Below are positions 17,669-25,572 of a stretch of DNA of 49,480 nucleotides, piece by piece. How positions within the stretch are numbered: position 1 is the first letter of the stretch; the number at the start of each line of letters is the position of its first letter. The translations under genes were made by a program, and so were the position numbers. The DNA is from Acidobacteriota bacterium (GTDB taxonomy: Bacteria > Acidobacteriota > Terriglobia > Bryobacterales > UBA6623), in the NCBI GenBank assembly GCA_027592785.1, contig JAQCLD010000023.1, positions 1 to 49,480 of the forward strand, read 5' to 3'. The notes beneath the pieces were generated by a model. The model did no database searches. It saw only the letters and a list, made by a program, of their open reading frames with translations, and was not told where the DNA came from.

Positions 17669-19213
17669 TTAGCCGATCAGGTCGAGCAGCTTGGGACGCT
17701 GGCGCGCCGCCACTTGCAGAGCGAATTGTTCCGCTGCTGAGGCGTTCTGCAGATCGCCGATTGACTTCAGCACATCAGCGTCTTGGTGCAGCGACAGTCG
17801 TGTCGTGTTGAGGGTGTCTAACTGGACTAGATTGTCGATGGTGATTTCGGCCTGTCGCAGGGTGGCGCCGTAGAACGCTTGCGATTGGCTGACGTGGTCG
17901 ACGGCTTGCTGGACGCGTCCCACCGACGCAGTGATGGCGGCCCCGTCATCGGTGCGCAGCGCTGCGATCAACTCGTGGAGTGCGCCGAACACATTGGCGC
18001 TATTCAAGCCTCCGACGCGATGCACGCCGCCGAGGCCGGAGGAGAATCCCGAGCCGCGATCGAAGTCGACGGCGGTGAAGGTGAAATCCACGTCGCTGTC
18101 CACCGTTACTTGGCCATCCTCGACGCTGAAGCGAACGCGTGCGGCGGTGAGAGCCGGGTTCTGCACGGCAGCGGCGGTTAGCGCGGCGGCAGTCTCTTCG
18201 GCAGAATAGCCGCCAGCCGATCCGCCCGCTTCGATGCCTGTAGTCAGCGAGCCGGAACTGGATGAGCTGAAGGAGAACCCCGTGCCCGCGGAATCTTCGA
18301 CGATCAGCTTGAGCGCACCGCCGTCGTCGACGAAACGCAGCTTGCCGGCGAGGTCGGGATTAGCGGCAATCTCAGTGTTCAACAAGCCGGCGAGCGCCAA
18401 GGCGTCCTCTACCCCGGAGAGTGCAGGAGTGCTGATCGTTCCGTTGACTGAGCCGTCGTCGGCCGTGAACGAGACCGTCACGATATCCCCGGCGGCAGCG
18501 CCCGACGGCGCGACCGATGCCACGAAGGGTCCGCGCAGATCGACGCTGATGGCCCCCTCGACGTCTCCTTGGAACGAGATCCCCAGGCCGACAGGCAAGT
18601 TCGGTGCGGCCGGTATCTGGGTCGCGGTACGACCGACGCCGATGAAGACGTCGGGCGTCAAGAAGATCGCGTCGCCGGGCAATGAAATCGCCGCCGGACG
18701 CCGATCGGGAAAAGTCAGTTCGCGGTTGGCGGCGTTCCCTTGGTAAGTGATCCCGTAGGGCGCTGCCTCGTCGATGACGAAGGGAGGCCGATTGTCGAGC
18801 GATCCGCCGAAGACGTAGCGGCCCCCGTGGACGGCGTTGGCGATGCTGGCGAGGTGCCGGTAGATCCCCTCGACCTCCTCGGCGATCAATTCACGGTCTG
18901 CGGCATCGTTCGTATCATTGGCGCCTTGGGCGGCCAGTTGCGCAGCGCGGTCCAAGGCCGACGTCGCTTGAAAGATCGAGCCGTCCACCGTTCGTAGCTC
19001 CGTTCGCACCGACTCCAAGTTCTCGCGGAAGCGGGCAATCGCGGCCAACTCTGCTCGAGTCCGTACAATGCCGGCGGCGTCCGAGGGATCGTCGGACGGT
19101 TTGGTGACTCGTAGGCCGGAAGATACCTCTTGCGTCGCCTTAGAAATTTTGGCCGCCGCCGAACGGATGTTGAGGATAGTCGTGCGAGACGTGCTGATCG
19201 GGGTCGTTCTCAT
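17669..19213 (-). CDS. flgL: Flagellar hook-filament junction protein FlgL
   Basis: FlgL (HAP3) joins hook and filament. The N-terminal flagellin-like helix region (1-150; 'ISKATQEVSSGLRVTKPSDDP') and C-terminal helices (about 430-514) are canonical. At 514 residues it is larger than the usual 300 or so: an insert (about 220-402) resembles tandem 'flagellin IN' motifs and is homologous to an insert in FlgK next door. The gene starts 3 bp after flgK stops and is the last gene of the flgM-flgN-flgK-flgL operon. The csrA/fliW genes often found downstream are absent here. Confidence 0.92.
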   Translation of the reverse strand: MRTTPISTSRTTILNIRSAAAKISKATQEVSSGLRVTKPSDDPSDAAGIVRTRAELAAIARFRENLESVRTELRTVDGSIFQATSALDRAAQLAAQGANDTNDAADRELIAEEVEGIYRHLASIANAVHGGRYVFGGSLDNRPPFVIDEAAPYGITYQGNAANRELTFPDRRPAAISLPGDAIFLTPDVFIGVGRTATQIPAAPNLPVGLGISFQGDVEGAISVDLRGPFVASVAPSGAAAGDIVTVSFTADDGSVNGTISTPALSGVEDALALAGLLNTEIAANPDLAGKLRFVDDGGALKLIVEDSAGTGFSFSSSSSGSLTTGIEAGGSAGGYSAEETAAALTAAAVQNPALTAARVRFSVEDGQVTVDSDVDFTFTAVDFDRGSGFSSGLGGVHRVGGLNSANVFGALHELIAALRTDDGAAITASVGRVQQAVDHVSQSQAFYGATLRQAEITIDNLVQLDTLNTTRLSLHQDADVLKSIGDLQNASAAEQFALQVAARQRPKLLDLIG

Positions 19214-19216
19214 GGT

Positions 19217-21223
19217 CTACCTCACCAAGTTCAATAGCTCGTCTGAGAGTTGGTTGACGACCTGGATGACGCGTAACATCGCTTGGTAGCCCTCCTCGAA
19301 CTGCAGCAAGTAGACCGCCTCTTCATTGAGATCGACGCCGGAGAAGCTATCGCGCAGGTTCTCAGAGGCGACCGTCACTTGTTGCTGGGTTGCGAGTCGC
19401 GAGAAAGTCGAGGAAGCCGCTCCGCCGAACTGCGCCACTAGTTGCGCAAAAAAGCCGTTTAGCGTGGAGCCCTCGACCAGGCTAGCGTCGGCCAGGGCGG
19501 TGATCGCGTTGATGTTCTCGTTGCCGACGCTATTGGCGGGGTCGGCGGCGGCGATCTGAATGGGCCTGATGTCGGACACCGCTAGAGTTCCTGAAACGCC
19601 CAGGCCCCCTGCGGAACCGGCGCCATTCAGTCCGGAAGCGAATCCCGTCGCGGCTAGGTCGATATCGGTCACTGTGAAGTCGAACGGTACGTCGCCGTCG
19701 AGACGCAACTCGCCGTTGACTGCGGTGAAGCGCACTTCAGCGGCCAGGAGTTCCGGCTGATTGGCGATCTCGGCGTTTAACGCTGCCGCGATCTCTTCGG
19801 CCGACTGGCCGCCCAACGCTCCGCCGGGCTCCAGGCCAGTTAAGAAACCGGACCCAGCCGTCGACGCAGTAAGACTAAAGCCCTGTCCGGCCGCCTCCGA
19901 CAGGGTGAGCTTGAGCGAACCGCCCGCGTCGGCCACGTTGATCAATCCAGCTAGTTCGGGGTCTAGGGCGATCTGGTCGTTGATGCGCGTTGCCAGTTCC
20001 GCTGCGGTCTCAGCGCCCAACAAGGGCGATGTCGTCACCGTGCGGTCGATATTGCCGTCGGCGGAGACGAATCGCAGAGAGATGGTGTCCCCTGGCGCGG
20101 GGATGCCCGGCGGCGCCGAGCCGGCGACGAAGCTGTCGAGCGTCGCGGTGATCGATACGGTGAAAGGGCCGCTGAAGTCGACTTGAACTTGAGAGGGCGG
20201 GGCAGGCGTGGCTGTTCCAACCGTTCCGGCCGCTCTGCCCGCGCCGGTTACGGCGGTTTCGTCGTAAATGAAGAGCGCTTTCCCGGGCGCCCCACTCAGG
20301 TCGACGCCCTGGGCCAGCTGCGCGTTGACCGCATCGGCGAAGTGTTTGGCGAGCCGGTCCAAATTGGCGACGAGTTCCGGCAGGACAACATTTCGAGCTT
20401 CCAGCGCTCCTCCGAGGCTGCCGCCCGCACGCTGTATCGAGGCTGTGATGTCTTTTCCATCCGGGTCGAAGACGCCTAACTTGCCGTTGGCAAAGGAGAC
20501 CTGCAACGGTCGGGCGAAGACTCCGGTTAGCAGCGCGGTGGAGTCGGAGACGACGGCCAATGCGCCGTCCTGCTGCCGCTGTACGTCGAAGCCGATGAGA
20601 GTGGAAAGTTCTTCAAACGCCTGCTGCGAACGGGTCTCGACGGCCTCATTTGGCGTGCGCGGATCCCTTTGAGCGCGCCGACCTTCGAGGTCGGCGATCT
20701 CTTCGAGCAGCACGTTGATGCGCGCCACCGAGTTTCGAATCGAGGTGTCCACGCTGTTCTGTCTTGCCGCCAGCTCCGTATTGGCTTGCCGGAAGGCGCC
20801 TGCCACTCCGTCAGCGGCGCCCAGCAGACTGCTGCGTTGCGTGAGGTCGCCAGGATTGGCGGAGAGCTCTGCCGCCGAGGAAAAGAAGGCGTCCAGCGCG
20901 CTGTCGATCCCGCCGTTGCTATTGAGCCGGAAGACGGGTTCGGTGGTTTGGAAGAAAGTGGCAAGTTCGCCCAGTCTGCCCTCAACCTGGTGGGCCGCGA
21001 GCACCTGCAGATCGAGCACGTTGCTGCGTAGCGACTCGACTCGCGTGAGTTCGACGCCCGTGCCGGTGCCGTCCGGGAAGATGACCGGAGCAAGCACCGG
21101 GCGCTGCCTGGCATAACCCGGCGTGTTCGCGTTGGCGATGTTTGTTTGGATCGTGTTCAGCGCGTCCGAGTAAGTCCCCAGGCTGCGTTGGGCGTTGTTG
21201 AATGCTGCGGTTAGGCCGGACAT
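19217..21223 (-). CDS. flgK: Flagellar hook-associated protein FlgK
   Basis: FlgK (HAP1) forms the first junction layer on the hook. The N terminus 'LNTIQTNIANANTPGYARQ' (23-41) and C terminus 'VDLNEEAVYLLQFEEGYQAML' region (630-650) are the conserved coiled ends. The protein has 668 residues; the insert at about 346-540 contains two repeats of the form 'AAALNAEIA...LRLDGDVPFDFTV', like flagellin IN motifs, and aligns with the insert in FlgL. It is translated after the FlgN-like gene (5 bp gap) and 3 bp before flgL. Confidence 0.95.
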   Translation of the reverse strand: MSGLTAAFNNAQRSLGTYSDALNTIQTNIANANTPGYARQRPVLAPVIFPDGTGTGVELTRVESLRSNVLDLQVLAAHQVEGRLGELATFFQTTEPVFRLNSNGGIDSALDAFFSSAAELSANPGDLTQRSSLLGAADGVAGAFRQANTELAARQNSVDTSIRNSVARINVLLEEIADLEGRRAQRDPRTPNEAVETRSQQAFEELSTLIGFDVQRQQDGALAVVSDSTALLTGVFARPLQVSFANGKLGVFDPDGKDITASIQRAGGSLGGALEARNVVLPELVANLDRLAKHFADAVNAQLAQGVDLSGAPGKALFIYDETAVTGAGRAAGTVGTATPAPPSQVQVDFSGPFTVSITATLDSFVAGSAPPGIPAPGDTISLRFVSADGNIDRTVTTSPLLGAETAAELATRINDQIALDPELAGLINVADAGGSLKLTLSEAAGQGFSLTASTAGSGFLTGLEPGGALGGQSAEEIAAALNAEIANQPELLAAEVRFTAVNGELRLDGDVPFDFTVTDIDLAATGFASGLNGAGSAGGLGVSGTLAVSDIRPIQIAAADPANSVGNENINAITALADASLVEGSTLNGFFAQLVAQFGGAASSTFSRLATQQQVTVASENLRDSFSGVDLNEEAVYLLQFEEGYQAMLRVIQVVNQLSDELLNLVR

Positions 21224-21228
21224 CTTGC

Positions 21229-21537
21229 TCAGCCTCGCTGGTCCAGCAGTTTTTGCGCCGAGGGAGGGGAAGCAGCGCCAGGGCCGTAGGCGCTTTGCCG
21301 GATGCCGACCAACGCGCTGCGCACCGCCTCAATGTGCGAGAGCACACCGAACAGATCGGCGAATTGCTTTTGCAAGGCGGGAATCTGCTCCGGTGGTGGA
21401 GGCGTCAACGTTGCGGCGGCGCCTTCGAGGCGTGCGCCCAGGGTCATGAAGTCCTCGAATCGGCCCTCCGCGACGGCCTGCTGCGCCTCGCTCAACGCAG
21501 CGCCAAACGCGTCCCAGGGCGTTGCAACGGAGGGCAC
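21229..21537 (-). CDS. Probable FlgN-like flagellar chaperone
   Basis: A 102-residue, mainly helical protein starting at GTG 21537, between flgM and flgK. FlgN is the export chaperone of FlgK and FlgL, and its gene usually sits beside flgM. Sequence similarity by eye is weak ('ALSEAQQAVAEGRFEDFMTLGARLE'), so the call rests on size, helix content and position. The Pro-rich middle (PPPPEQIP) is unlike classical FlgN. Confidence 0.6.
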   Translation of the reverse strand: MPSVATPWDAFGAALSEAQQAVAEGRFEDFMTLGARLEGAAATLTPPPPEQIPALQKQFADLFGVLSHIEAVRSALVGIRQSAYGPGAASPPSAQKLLDQRG

Positions 21538-21542
21538 TAGTC

Positions 21543-21872
21543 TTAGGCCTCCCGCGACGGTCCTGAAACCTGTGAGAACAGAGCTGTATCTTCGATTGCG
21601 CTCTGGATCAGCGAATCGGCGACTTCGGCGGCCGGTACGTTGAAGCCGCCGGACTGGAAGAGCTTTTGGGCCTCTTCAACGCGAGCCACCCGCTCGGGAG
21701 ACTCCGTCTGCAGTCCTTGGGAGATCTGTTGCGTGAGCGAAGAGATGGAGGCGGAGTCCTGGGCGGCGTTCGTCTTGCCGCTCCGTTGGGATCGGGTGTT
21801 CTCCGTCTGTTGGGCCTTGTCGACGTGCGTCGATTGCAGATCCGTCGAAGGAGTGAAATTGTCGATCTTCAA
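21543..21872 (-). CDS. flgM: Anti-sigma-28 factor FlgM
   Basis: FlgM binds and holds sigma-28 (FliA) until the hook is complete. The 109-residue protein has a polar, disordered first half and a C-terminal helical part ('RVARVEEAQKLFQSGGFNVPAAEVADSLI') with the pattern of the sigma-binding region. The start is TTG at 21872 with GGAGG 8 bp upstream. A near-consensus sigma-28 promoter lies directly upstream, as expected for an autoregulated class-3 flagellar gene, and it heads the flgM-flgN-flgK-flgL operon. Confidence 0.82.
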   Translation of the reverse strand: MKIDNFTPSTDLQSTHVDKAQQTENTRSQRSGKTNAAQDSASISSLTQQISQGLQTESPERVARVEEAQKLFQSGGFNVPAAEVADSLIQSAIEDTALFSQVSGPSREA

Positions 21873-21893
21873 GCTAGTCGCCTCCAGTTCCTC

Positions 21894-21920
21894 CTATCGG
21901 CTGAGCGTTGCAAAACTTGA
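21894..21920 (-). promoter_or_regulatory. Sigma-28 (FliA) promoter of flgM operon
   Basis: Read on the minus strand: TCAAGTTT, an 11-base spacer, then GCCGATAG. This fits the enterobacterial FliA consensus (TAAAGTTT-N11-GCCGATAA) with one mismatch in each box and exact spacing. The ribosome-binding site of flgM follows within about 10 bases. Confidence 0.85.
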
Positions 21921-21995
21921 GCTCTTTACTGCGCCCTACGATCGTCAGTTTGCTGTCGTCGAAGCCCGCGCATGTCCGCTGATATCCGGTTAGAA

Positions 21996-22030
21996 GTTCA
22001 AGCAAGTCTTTTGCCGGCAAAGACTTGAAC
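21996..22030. promoter_or_regulatory. 35-bp dyad upstream of the flagellar promoter
   Basis: GTTCAAG and CTTGAAC form the outer arms (7 bp, perfect). Inside, TCTTTTGCC pairs with GGCAAAGA apart from one extra T, and CAAG is unpaired on the left. It lies about 75 bp upstream of the sigma-28 -35 box. It may be an operator, a terminator of an upstream transcript or an RNA structure; no gene ends next to it. Confidence 0.5.
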
Positions 22031-22170
22031 GATTTTGACCCGGTTGAGCGGACGTCTTCGGAACCCTTGCCATTAGGGCTTACGACCTGGGCTGACGTTA
22101 CGTCGCCCCGCTGTGGCTCAAGAGGTGGACTCTGGTGCGGAAGATCTTGTAGGTGACGGTTGCTGCGGGC

Positions 22171-22215
22171 GAAGAGACCCCTCACTTGCGTTTGGGGCTA
22201 GGTTCGGAAAGAAGC
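22171..22215. repeat. Single diverged copy of the 39-bp repeat unit
   Basis: CCCCTCACTTGCGTTTGGGG followed by a GTTCGGAAAGAAG stretch closely matches the B-type unit of the array at 24426-24573 with a few changes. It shows that the unit is dispersed as well as tandem. Confidence 0.65.
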
Positions 22216-22299
22216 GCGGGTTCCACTGGTTTGCGCGGGAGCGTCCTGGCAAGCTGGCTGAAGCGGGCTGAAGGCGCGGGGATATTTGCGGTTTGGGGT

Positions 22300-22367
22300 G
22301 ACCGTCAGCGTAGTGACGGTCGCCTGCAGGCGGTGGCCTCGTGAGACCGCCAGCTAAAGCTTGGCGG
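22300..22367. repeat. Dispersed dyad element, copy 2, with second hairpin
   Basis: GACCGTCA-GCGTAG-TGACGGTC (22300-22321) is a perfect 8-bp inverted repeat followed by GCCTGC. About 20 bp later CCGCCAGCT and AGCTTGGCGG (22347-22367) form a second hairpin. Copy 1 of the first element is at 201-230. The arrangement resembles a REP/BIME-type intergenic repeat. Confidence 0.6.
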
Positions 22368-22439
22368 CTCGGATCGGCTGCGCCGATGGCGGTGGAGTGG
22401 GTAGGCGATGACGGAGAAATGACCGTCCCCTGGGCGCGC

Positions 22440-23297
22440 TCAGTGCGTCATCGCGTAGAGGATGTAGTTAACCCCTAGGCGGATGGCTAGGGTGGCGCGG
22501 TCTGACGGGTATCTCGCGTCGTCGGCCCATTCCCAGGCGTCGCCGAGGTCGGAGTTGTAGGAGATCGCCACCATCAGGCGGTTTTCGTCGTCGTAGATGC
22601 CGCGCCAGTGGGCGCCTCTTCCGTCGTCGGGTCCGGTGGCGTGGATAGGCCTTTTGTAGCCGCGTGACAGGTGCGCCCAGCCGGGTACTTGGAAGCGGTC
22701 GTCCAAGTCGTAGAACGCGTGGAACACGGGGTCGTCGTCGGGGATGTCCACGATCTCTCGGTCGGGAAAGGTCATCCGCATGGTGCGGGCGAAGACTTGC
22801 CACTCATACTCGCCGTGCAGGTCGTCGGCCATGAAGAAGCCGCCGCGCAGCAGGTATTCGCGTAAGACCAGGGCTTGGGCTTCAGTGACTCCCCATTCGC
22901 CGACCTGAACGGCGTAGACCCAGGGCCAGTTGAAGATATCGTCCGAGTCGAGGTCGACGACTTGCTCCACCGAACGGACGTTAATCCCGGTCAGCCGGCG
23001 GACGGCGAGGGCGAAATAACGGTCGGCGCGCGGGTAGTCCTGGGTCCACAGAGAGAGGCCGAGCCGGTAGTCTCCCTGGTAGCGCGGGTAGTAGCCGTCG
23101 TCGTCGGCGCCGCCGCCGGGGAACATGAGGCGGGCGAAGGTGAACTCGGTTCGATCCTGATAGTCGGCGGGAAGCGGAATGGCGCCGGGGGTGTATTCGA
23201 CGCCGGGATATTCACGGAAGGGGCGTCCGAGCGCGTGGAGCGAGACGATCACGGCAATACCGCAAAGCACAGCCCGGACTGGCCAGTTCCAGCGCAT
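22440..23297 (-). CDS. DUF4159-domain protein
   Basis: A 285-residue protein with one N-terminal hydrophobic segment (about 8-24), probably a signal anchor or signal peptide. The remainder is a DUF4159 domain: 'EFTFARLMFPGG' (about 51-62), 'YPRADRYFALAVRRLTGI', 'LREYLLRGGFFMADDLHG' (about 148-165) and 'ISYNSDLGDAWEW'. The domain has a glutamine-amidotransferase-like fold and is common in Acidobacteriota and other diderms, often next to BatA/MoxR-type genes; none are nearby here. Function is unknown. Confidence 0.82.
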   Translation of the reverse strand: MRWNWPVRAVLCGIAVIVSLHALGRPFREYPGVEYTPGAIPLPADYQDRTEFTFARLMFPGGGADDDGYYPRYQGDYRLGLSLWTQDYPRADRYFALAVRRLTGINVRSVEQVVDLDSDDIFNWPWVYAVQVGEWGVTEAQALVLREYLLRGGFFMADDLHGEYEWQVFARTMRMTFPDREIVDIPDDDPVFHAFYDLDDRFQVPGWAHLSRGYKRPIHATGPDDGRGAHWRGIYDDENRLMVAISYNSDLGDAWEWADDARYPSDRATLAIRLGVNYILYAMTH

Positions 23298-23582
23298 CCC
23301 TTAGCCAACGAAGATAGCACTGTGGTGCGTCGGACCTGTGTGGGGGGCGTCACCATCTCGCGGCTGTCCCGGGGCGGGCGGGGGTGGTGCAGGTCTGCGA
23401 CGAAAGTGGGGCGTGCAGGTCTAGCGGTCCACGATCTATCATGGTGTGGTAACTTCCCCGGATTCCCTCCCAGCGGTAAAGATCGCGACCTGTCGGAAGA
23501 CTAAGTCCTTCCGGCACGCGAGCCCTCGGTGCGGTCGGAGCGTCGGCTGTGTCGTGAGATTTGGCAGGAACACTAAATATCC
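23298..23582. other. Intergenic, divergent genes
   Basis: This 285-bp spacer between the divergent DUF4159 and desaturase genes contains a hairpin around 23495-23515 (CGGAAGAC and GTCCTTCCG arms, one bulged C) and GC-rich sequence. No gene or clear promoter is visible. Confidence 0.4.
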
Positions 23583-24413
23583 ATGTTGCTTAGATACTCA
23601 GAAGACCGTGTGCCCGTGTTGCTGATCCTATTCGTGTTTTCTCTGGATGTGACCGTCTACGCGATGGCTAGCGCCTGGTGGGTTGCGCCGTTGTGGTTCG
23701 CCGCGATGCTTATCCCGAAAGGCTGGATCTGCGCTTGGAATCATCACCATCAGCACTTACCCATGTTTCGGCATTGGATGCTGAACCGTCCGCTCGAGTT
23801 GATCCTAGGCCTGCAGACCGGCGTAACGTCGCACACATGGTATTTGCATCACGTCGTGGGTCATCATCGCAATTACCTCGAAGGAGGGTCCGAGGACGAA
23901 GCTACCTGGCAGTTACCGGACGGCAAACCGATGACGTCGCTAGGTTTCGCTTTCAGGACGGCCGCGTTGTCCTACCCGACAGCGCTCCGCAATGGCCTCG
24001 GCCGTCACCGCCGAGCGCTACGCGTGTTCGTGACCATGCTCTTCGTGACCTTAGGATGCGTTGGGTTGGCATTGTGGCACTCGCCTTACAACGCGATGTT
24101 CGTGTTTGTGGGGCCGATGGTGATGTCGCTATTGTTGACGGCTTGGGCGAGCTACTTTCACCACGCCGGACTGGAAGCCGGCGACCATGCGGAAGCTTCC
24201 TACAATATTCTCCACCCGGGCTACAACCTGATGACAGGCAACTTGGGCTATCACACCGCCCATCACATGGCGCCCGGACTCCATTGGTCTAAACTGCCCG
24301 CGTTGCACGCGGAGATTGCGTCATCCATACCCGATGACTGTTACCGCCGACCAGGCATCCCATTCGAATGGATCCGGCGGGAAGAGCAAATCCTTAGACC
24401 AGACGAGGCCTAG
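23583..24413 (+). CDS. Fatty acid desaturase-type membrane protein
   Basis: A 276-residue integral membrane enzyme with the three histidine boxes of the membrane desaturase/hydroxylase family: 'NHHHQH' (about 53-58), 'HHVVGHHRN' (about 89-97) and 'YHTAHHMAPGLHW' near the C terminus, plus 'YFHHAGLEAGDH'. These bind a di-iron centre that oxidises lipid chains. Four or so hydrophobic segments separate them. Whether it desaturates fatty acids, carotenoids or another lipid is open. Its last codons and stop fall within the first partial unit of the downstream repeat array. Confidence 0.85.
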   Translation: MLLRYSEDRVPVLLILFVFSLDVTVYAMASAWWVAPLWFAAMLIPKGWICAWNHHHQHLPMFRHWMLNRPLELILGLQTGVTSHTWYLHHVVGHHRNYLEGGSEDEATWQLPDGKPMTSLGFAFRTAALSYPTALRNGLGRHRRALRVFVTMLFVTLGCVGLALWHSPYNAMFVFVGPMVMSLLLTAWASYFHHAGLEAGDHAEASYNILHPGYNLMTGNLGYHTAHHMAPGLHWSKLPALHAEIASSIPDDCYRRPGIPFEWIRREEQILRPDEA

Positions 24414-24425
24414 GGCGGTAGCGCA

Positions 24426-24573
24426 GACGAGGCCCCGCACTGGCGTTTGGGGTTCCAACGGAAAGAAGGGGCCCCTCACTGGCGTTTGGGGTTCGGACGG
24501 AAAGACGAGGCCCCGCACTGGCGTTTGGGGTTCCGACGGAAAGAAGGGGCCCCTCACTGGCGTTTGGGGTTCG
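24426..24573. repeat. 39-bp tandem repeat array (3.8 copies)
   Basis: The core TGGCGTTTGGGGTTC starts at 24441, 24480, 24519 and 24558, an exact 39-bp period. Units alternate: A begins GACGAGGCCCCGCAC and B begins GAAGGGGCCCCTCAC, giving a 78-bp higher-order period. An 11-bp piece of unit A (CAGACGAGGCC) also occurs at 24400-24410 inside the end of the desaturase gene. The array lies between the convergent desaturase and hemQ genes. The period is a multiple of three, but I see no gene using it. Confidence 0.92.
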
Positions 24574-24599
24574 GTTTGGTACGCCCCGAGGACGACGCC

Positions 24600-25550
24600 C
24601 TATTTGTGGACGATGTGCGGCGGGGGGCCGCCGGATTCGTCCGTATCTTCGGGGGGATCGTAGGCGGGTGGTTTGCCGCTGAGGTAGACGCCGAGATCGG
24701 CAGCATTGAAGCGCAGGCCGATGTAGAAGGTTCCGAACAAGGCGTACAGCGCGCTGGCTTCGTCGAAGCGCATCTCATAGATGAGTTGCTTGAAGACGGC
24801 GGGGTCGTTGGCGAACAGGTCGACGCCCCATTCCCAGTCGTCGAAGCCGATGGAGCCGGAGATGATCTGTTTGACCTTGCCGGCGTAGCGGCGGCCGATC
24901 ATACCGTGGTCGCGCATCATGCGGCCGCGGTCTTGGATGGATTCGGTGTACCAGTTGTCGGCGTCGGAGCGCTTCTTGTCCATGGGATAGAAGCAGACGT
25001 ATTTGTGCGGTGGCACTCGCGGGAAAAGGCGGCTGCCCATTGCTTGAGATTGTTCGACGAGTTTCTCTTGCTCGGCTTTGACCCAATCGTCGGAGCCGGG
25101 TTCGATTCCGTCGTCCATGAGCTGCTGATAGAGCTGGATGGAAGAGGCGTAGAGGCCGAGTTCTACGGTGGAGACGTAGGAGCTGGAAGGCTCAAGGTAT
25201 TCGCTGAGGTCGAGTCCGGCGATGGCTAGCTCGGCTTGGCTAATGCCTTCGAAGGTTTTGCGGAAGTGGACCAGGAGGAGGTCTCCCTTGTGTCCCAGCT
25301 CGGAGAAGATGGCGGAGCCGCCTTCGGGGTGCTGCTCCATGACCGAAAGAGCCTTGGAGGCTTCGGCGACGATCTCGCGGCGGCGTTCGACGGTAAGTGC
25401 GCGCCAGGCGGCCCAACGGACGCGGAACATTTGATGCAGCACGGCTGAACCGTCGAGGGTCAGCGGAACCGGCGGCATCTCAGCCTTGCGAGCGGTCGGT
25501 TTGGCGGCTCCGTGATGAGCGATTTTTGGTGAATCTTTTGCGGCGGGCAT
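24600..25550 (-). CDS. hemQ: Coproheme decarboxylase (HemQ/ChdC, Cld family)
   Basis: HemQ converts coproheme to heme b in the coproporphyrin-dependent pathway. The 316-residue protein contains the family core: 'CFYPMDKKR' with the catalytic Tyr188 and Lys192, 'MMRDHGMIGRRYAGKV' with the proximal heme His215, and 'GSIGFDDWEWGVDLFA' (231-246). It has a 25-residue N-terminal extension and a Pro/Glu-rich C-terminal tail (about 290-316) not needed for the fold. ATG at 25550; an internal Met25 is an alternative start. No other heme genes are in the window. Confidence 0.88.
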   Translation of the reverse strand: MPAAKDSPKIAHHGAAKPTARKAEMPPVPLTLDGSAVLHQMFRVRWAAWRALTVERRREIVAEASKALSVMEQHPEGGSAIFSELGHKGDLLLVHFRKTFEGISQAELAIAGLDLSEYLEPSSSYVSTVELGLYASSIQLYQQLMDDGIEPGSDDWVKAEQEKLVEQSQAMGSRLFPRVPPHKYVCFYPMDKKRSDADNWYTESIQDRGRMMRDHGMIGRRYAGKVKQIISGSIGFDDWEWGVDLFANDPAVFKQLIYEMRFDEASALYALFGTFYIGLRFNAADLGVYLSGKPPAYDPPEDTDESGGPPPHIVHK

Positions 25551-25572
25551 ACCCGCTCACCAATGTATCAAC

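Larger units (their letters stand above)
21921..22439. other. Repeat-rich intergenic region
   Basis: Between the sigma-28 promoter and the end of the DUF4159 gene I see no convincing gene; short open frames lack conserved features. The stretch holds a 35-bp dyad (21996-22030), one diverged copy of the 39-bp repeat unit (22171-22215), the dispersed dyad element (22300-22328) and a second hairpin (22347-22367). The flagellar genes usually found upstream of flgM (flgI, flgJ) are not here. Confidence 0.6.

Noticed and set aside
21874-22185. A 103-residue minus-strand gene upstream of flgM.
   Set aside because: It contains the sigma-28 promoter and the 35-bp dyad, and shows no conserved motif or ribosome-binding site.
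24321-24557. A minus-strand protein made of 13-residue repeats over the 39-bp array.
   Set aside because: It overlaps the desaturase gene, has no ribosome-binding site or signal, and follows only from the repeat period being a multiple of three.
24426-24573. CRISPR array.
   Set aside because: The 39-bp units are contiguous with no unique spacers, and no cas genes are nearby.
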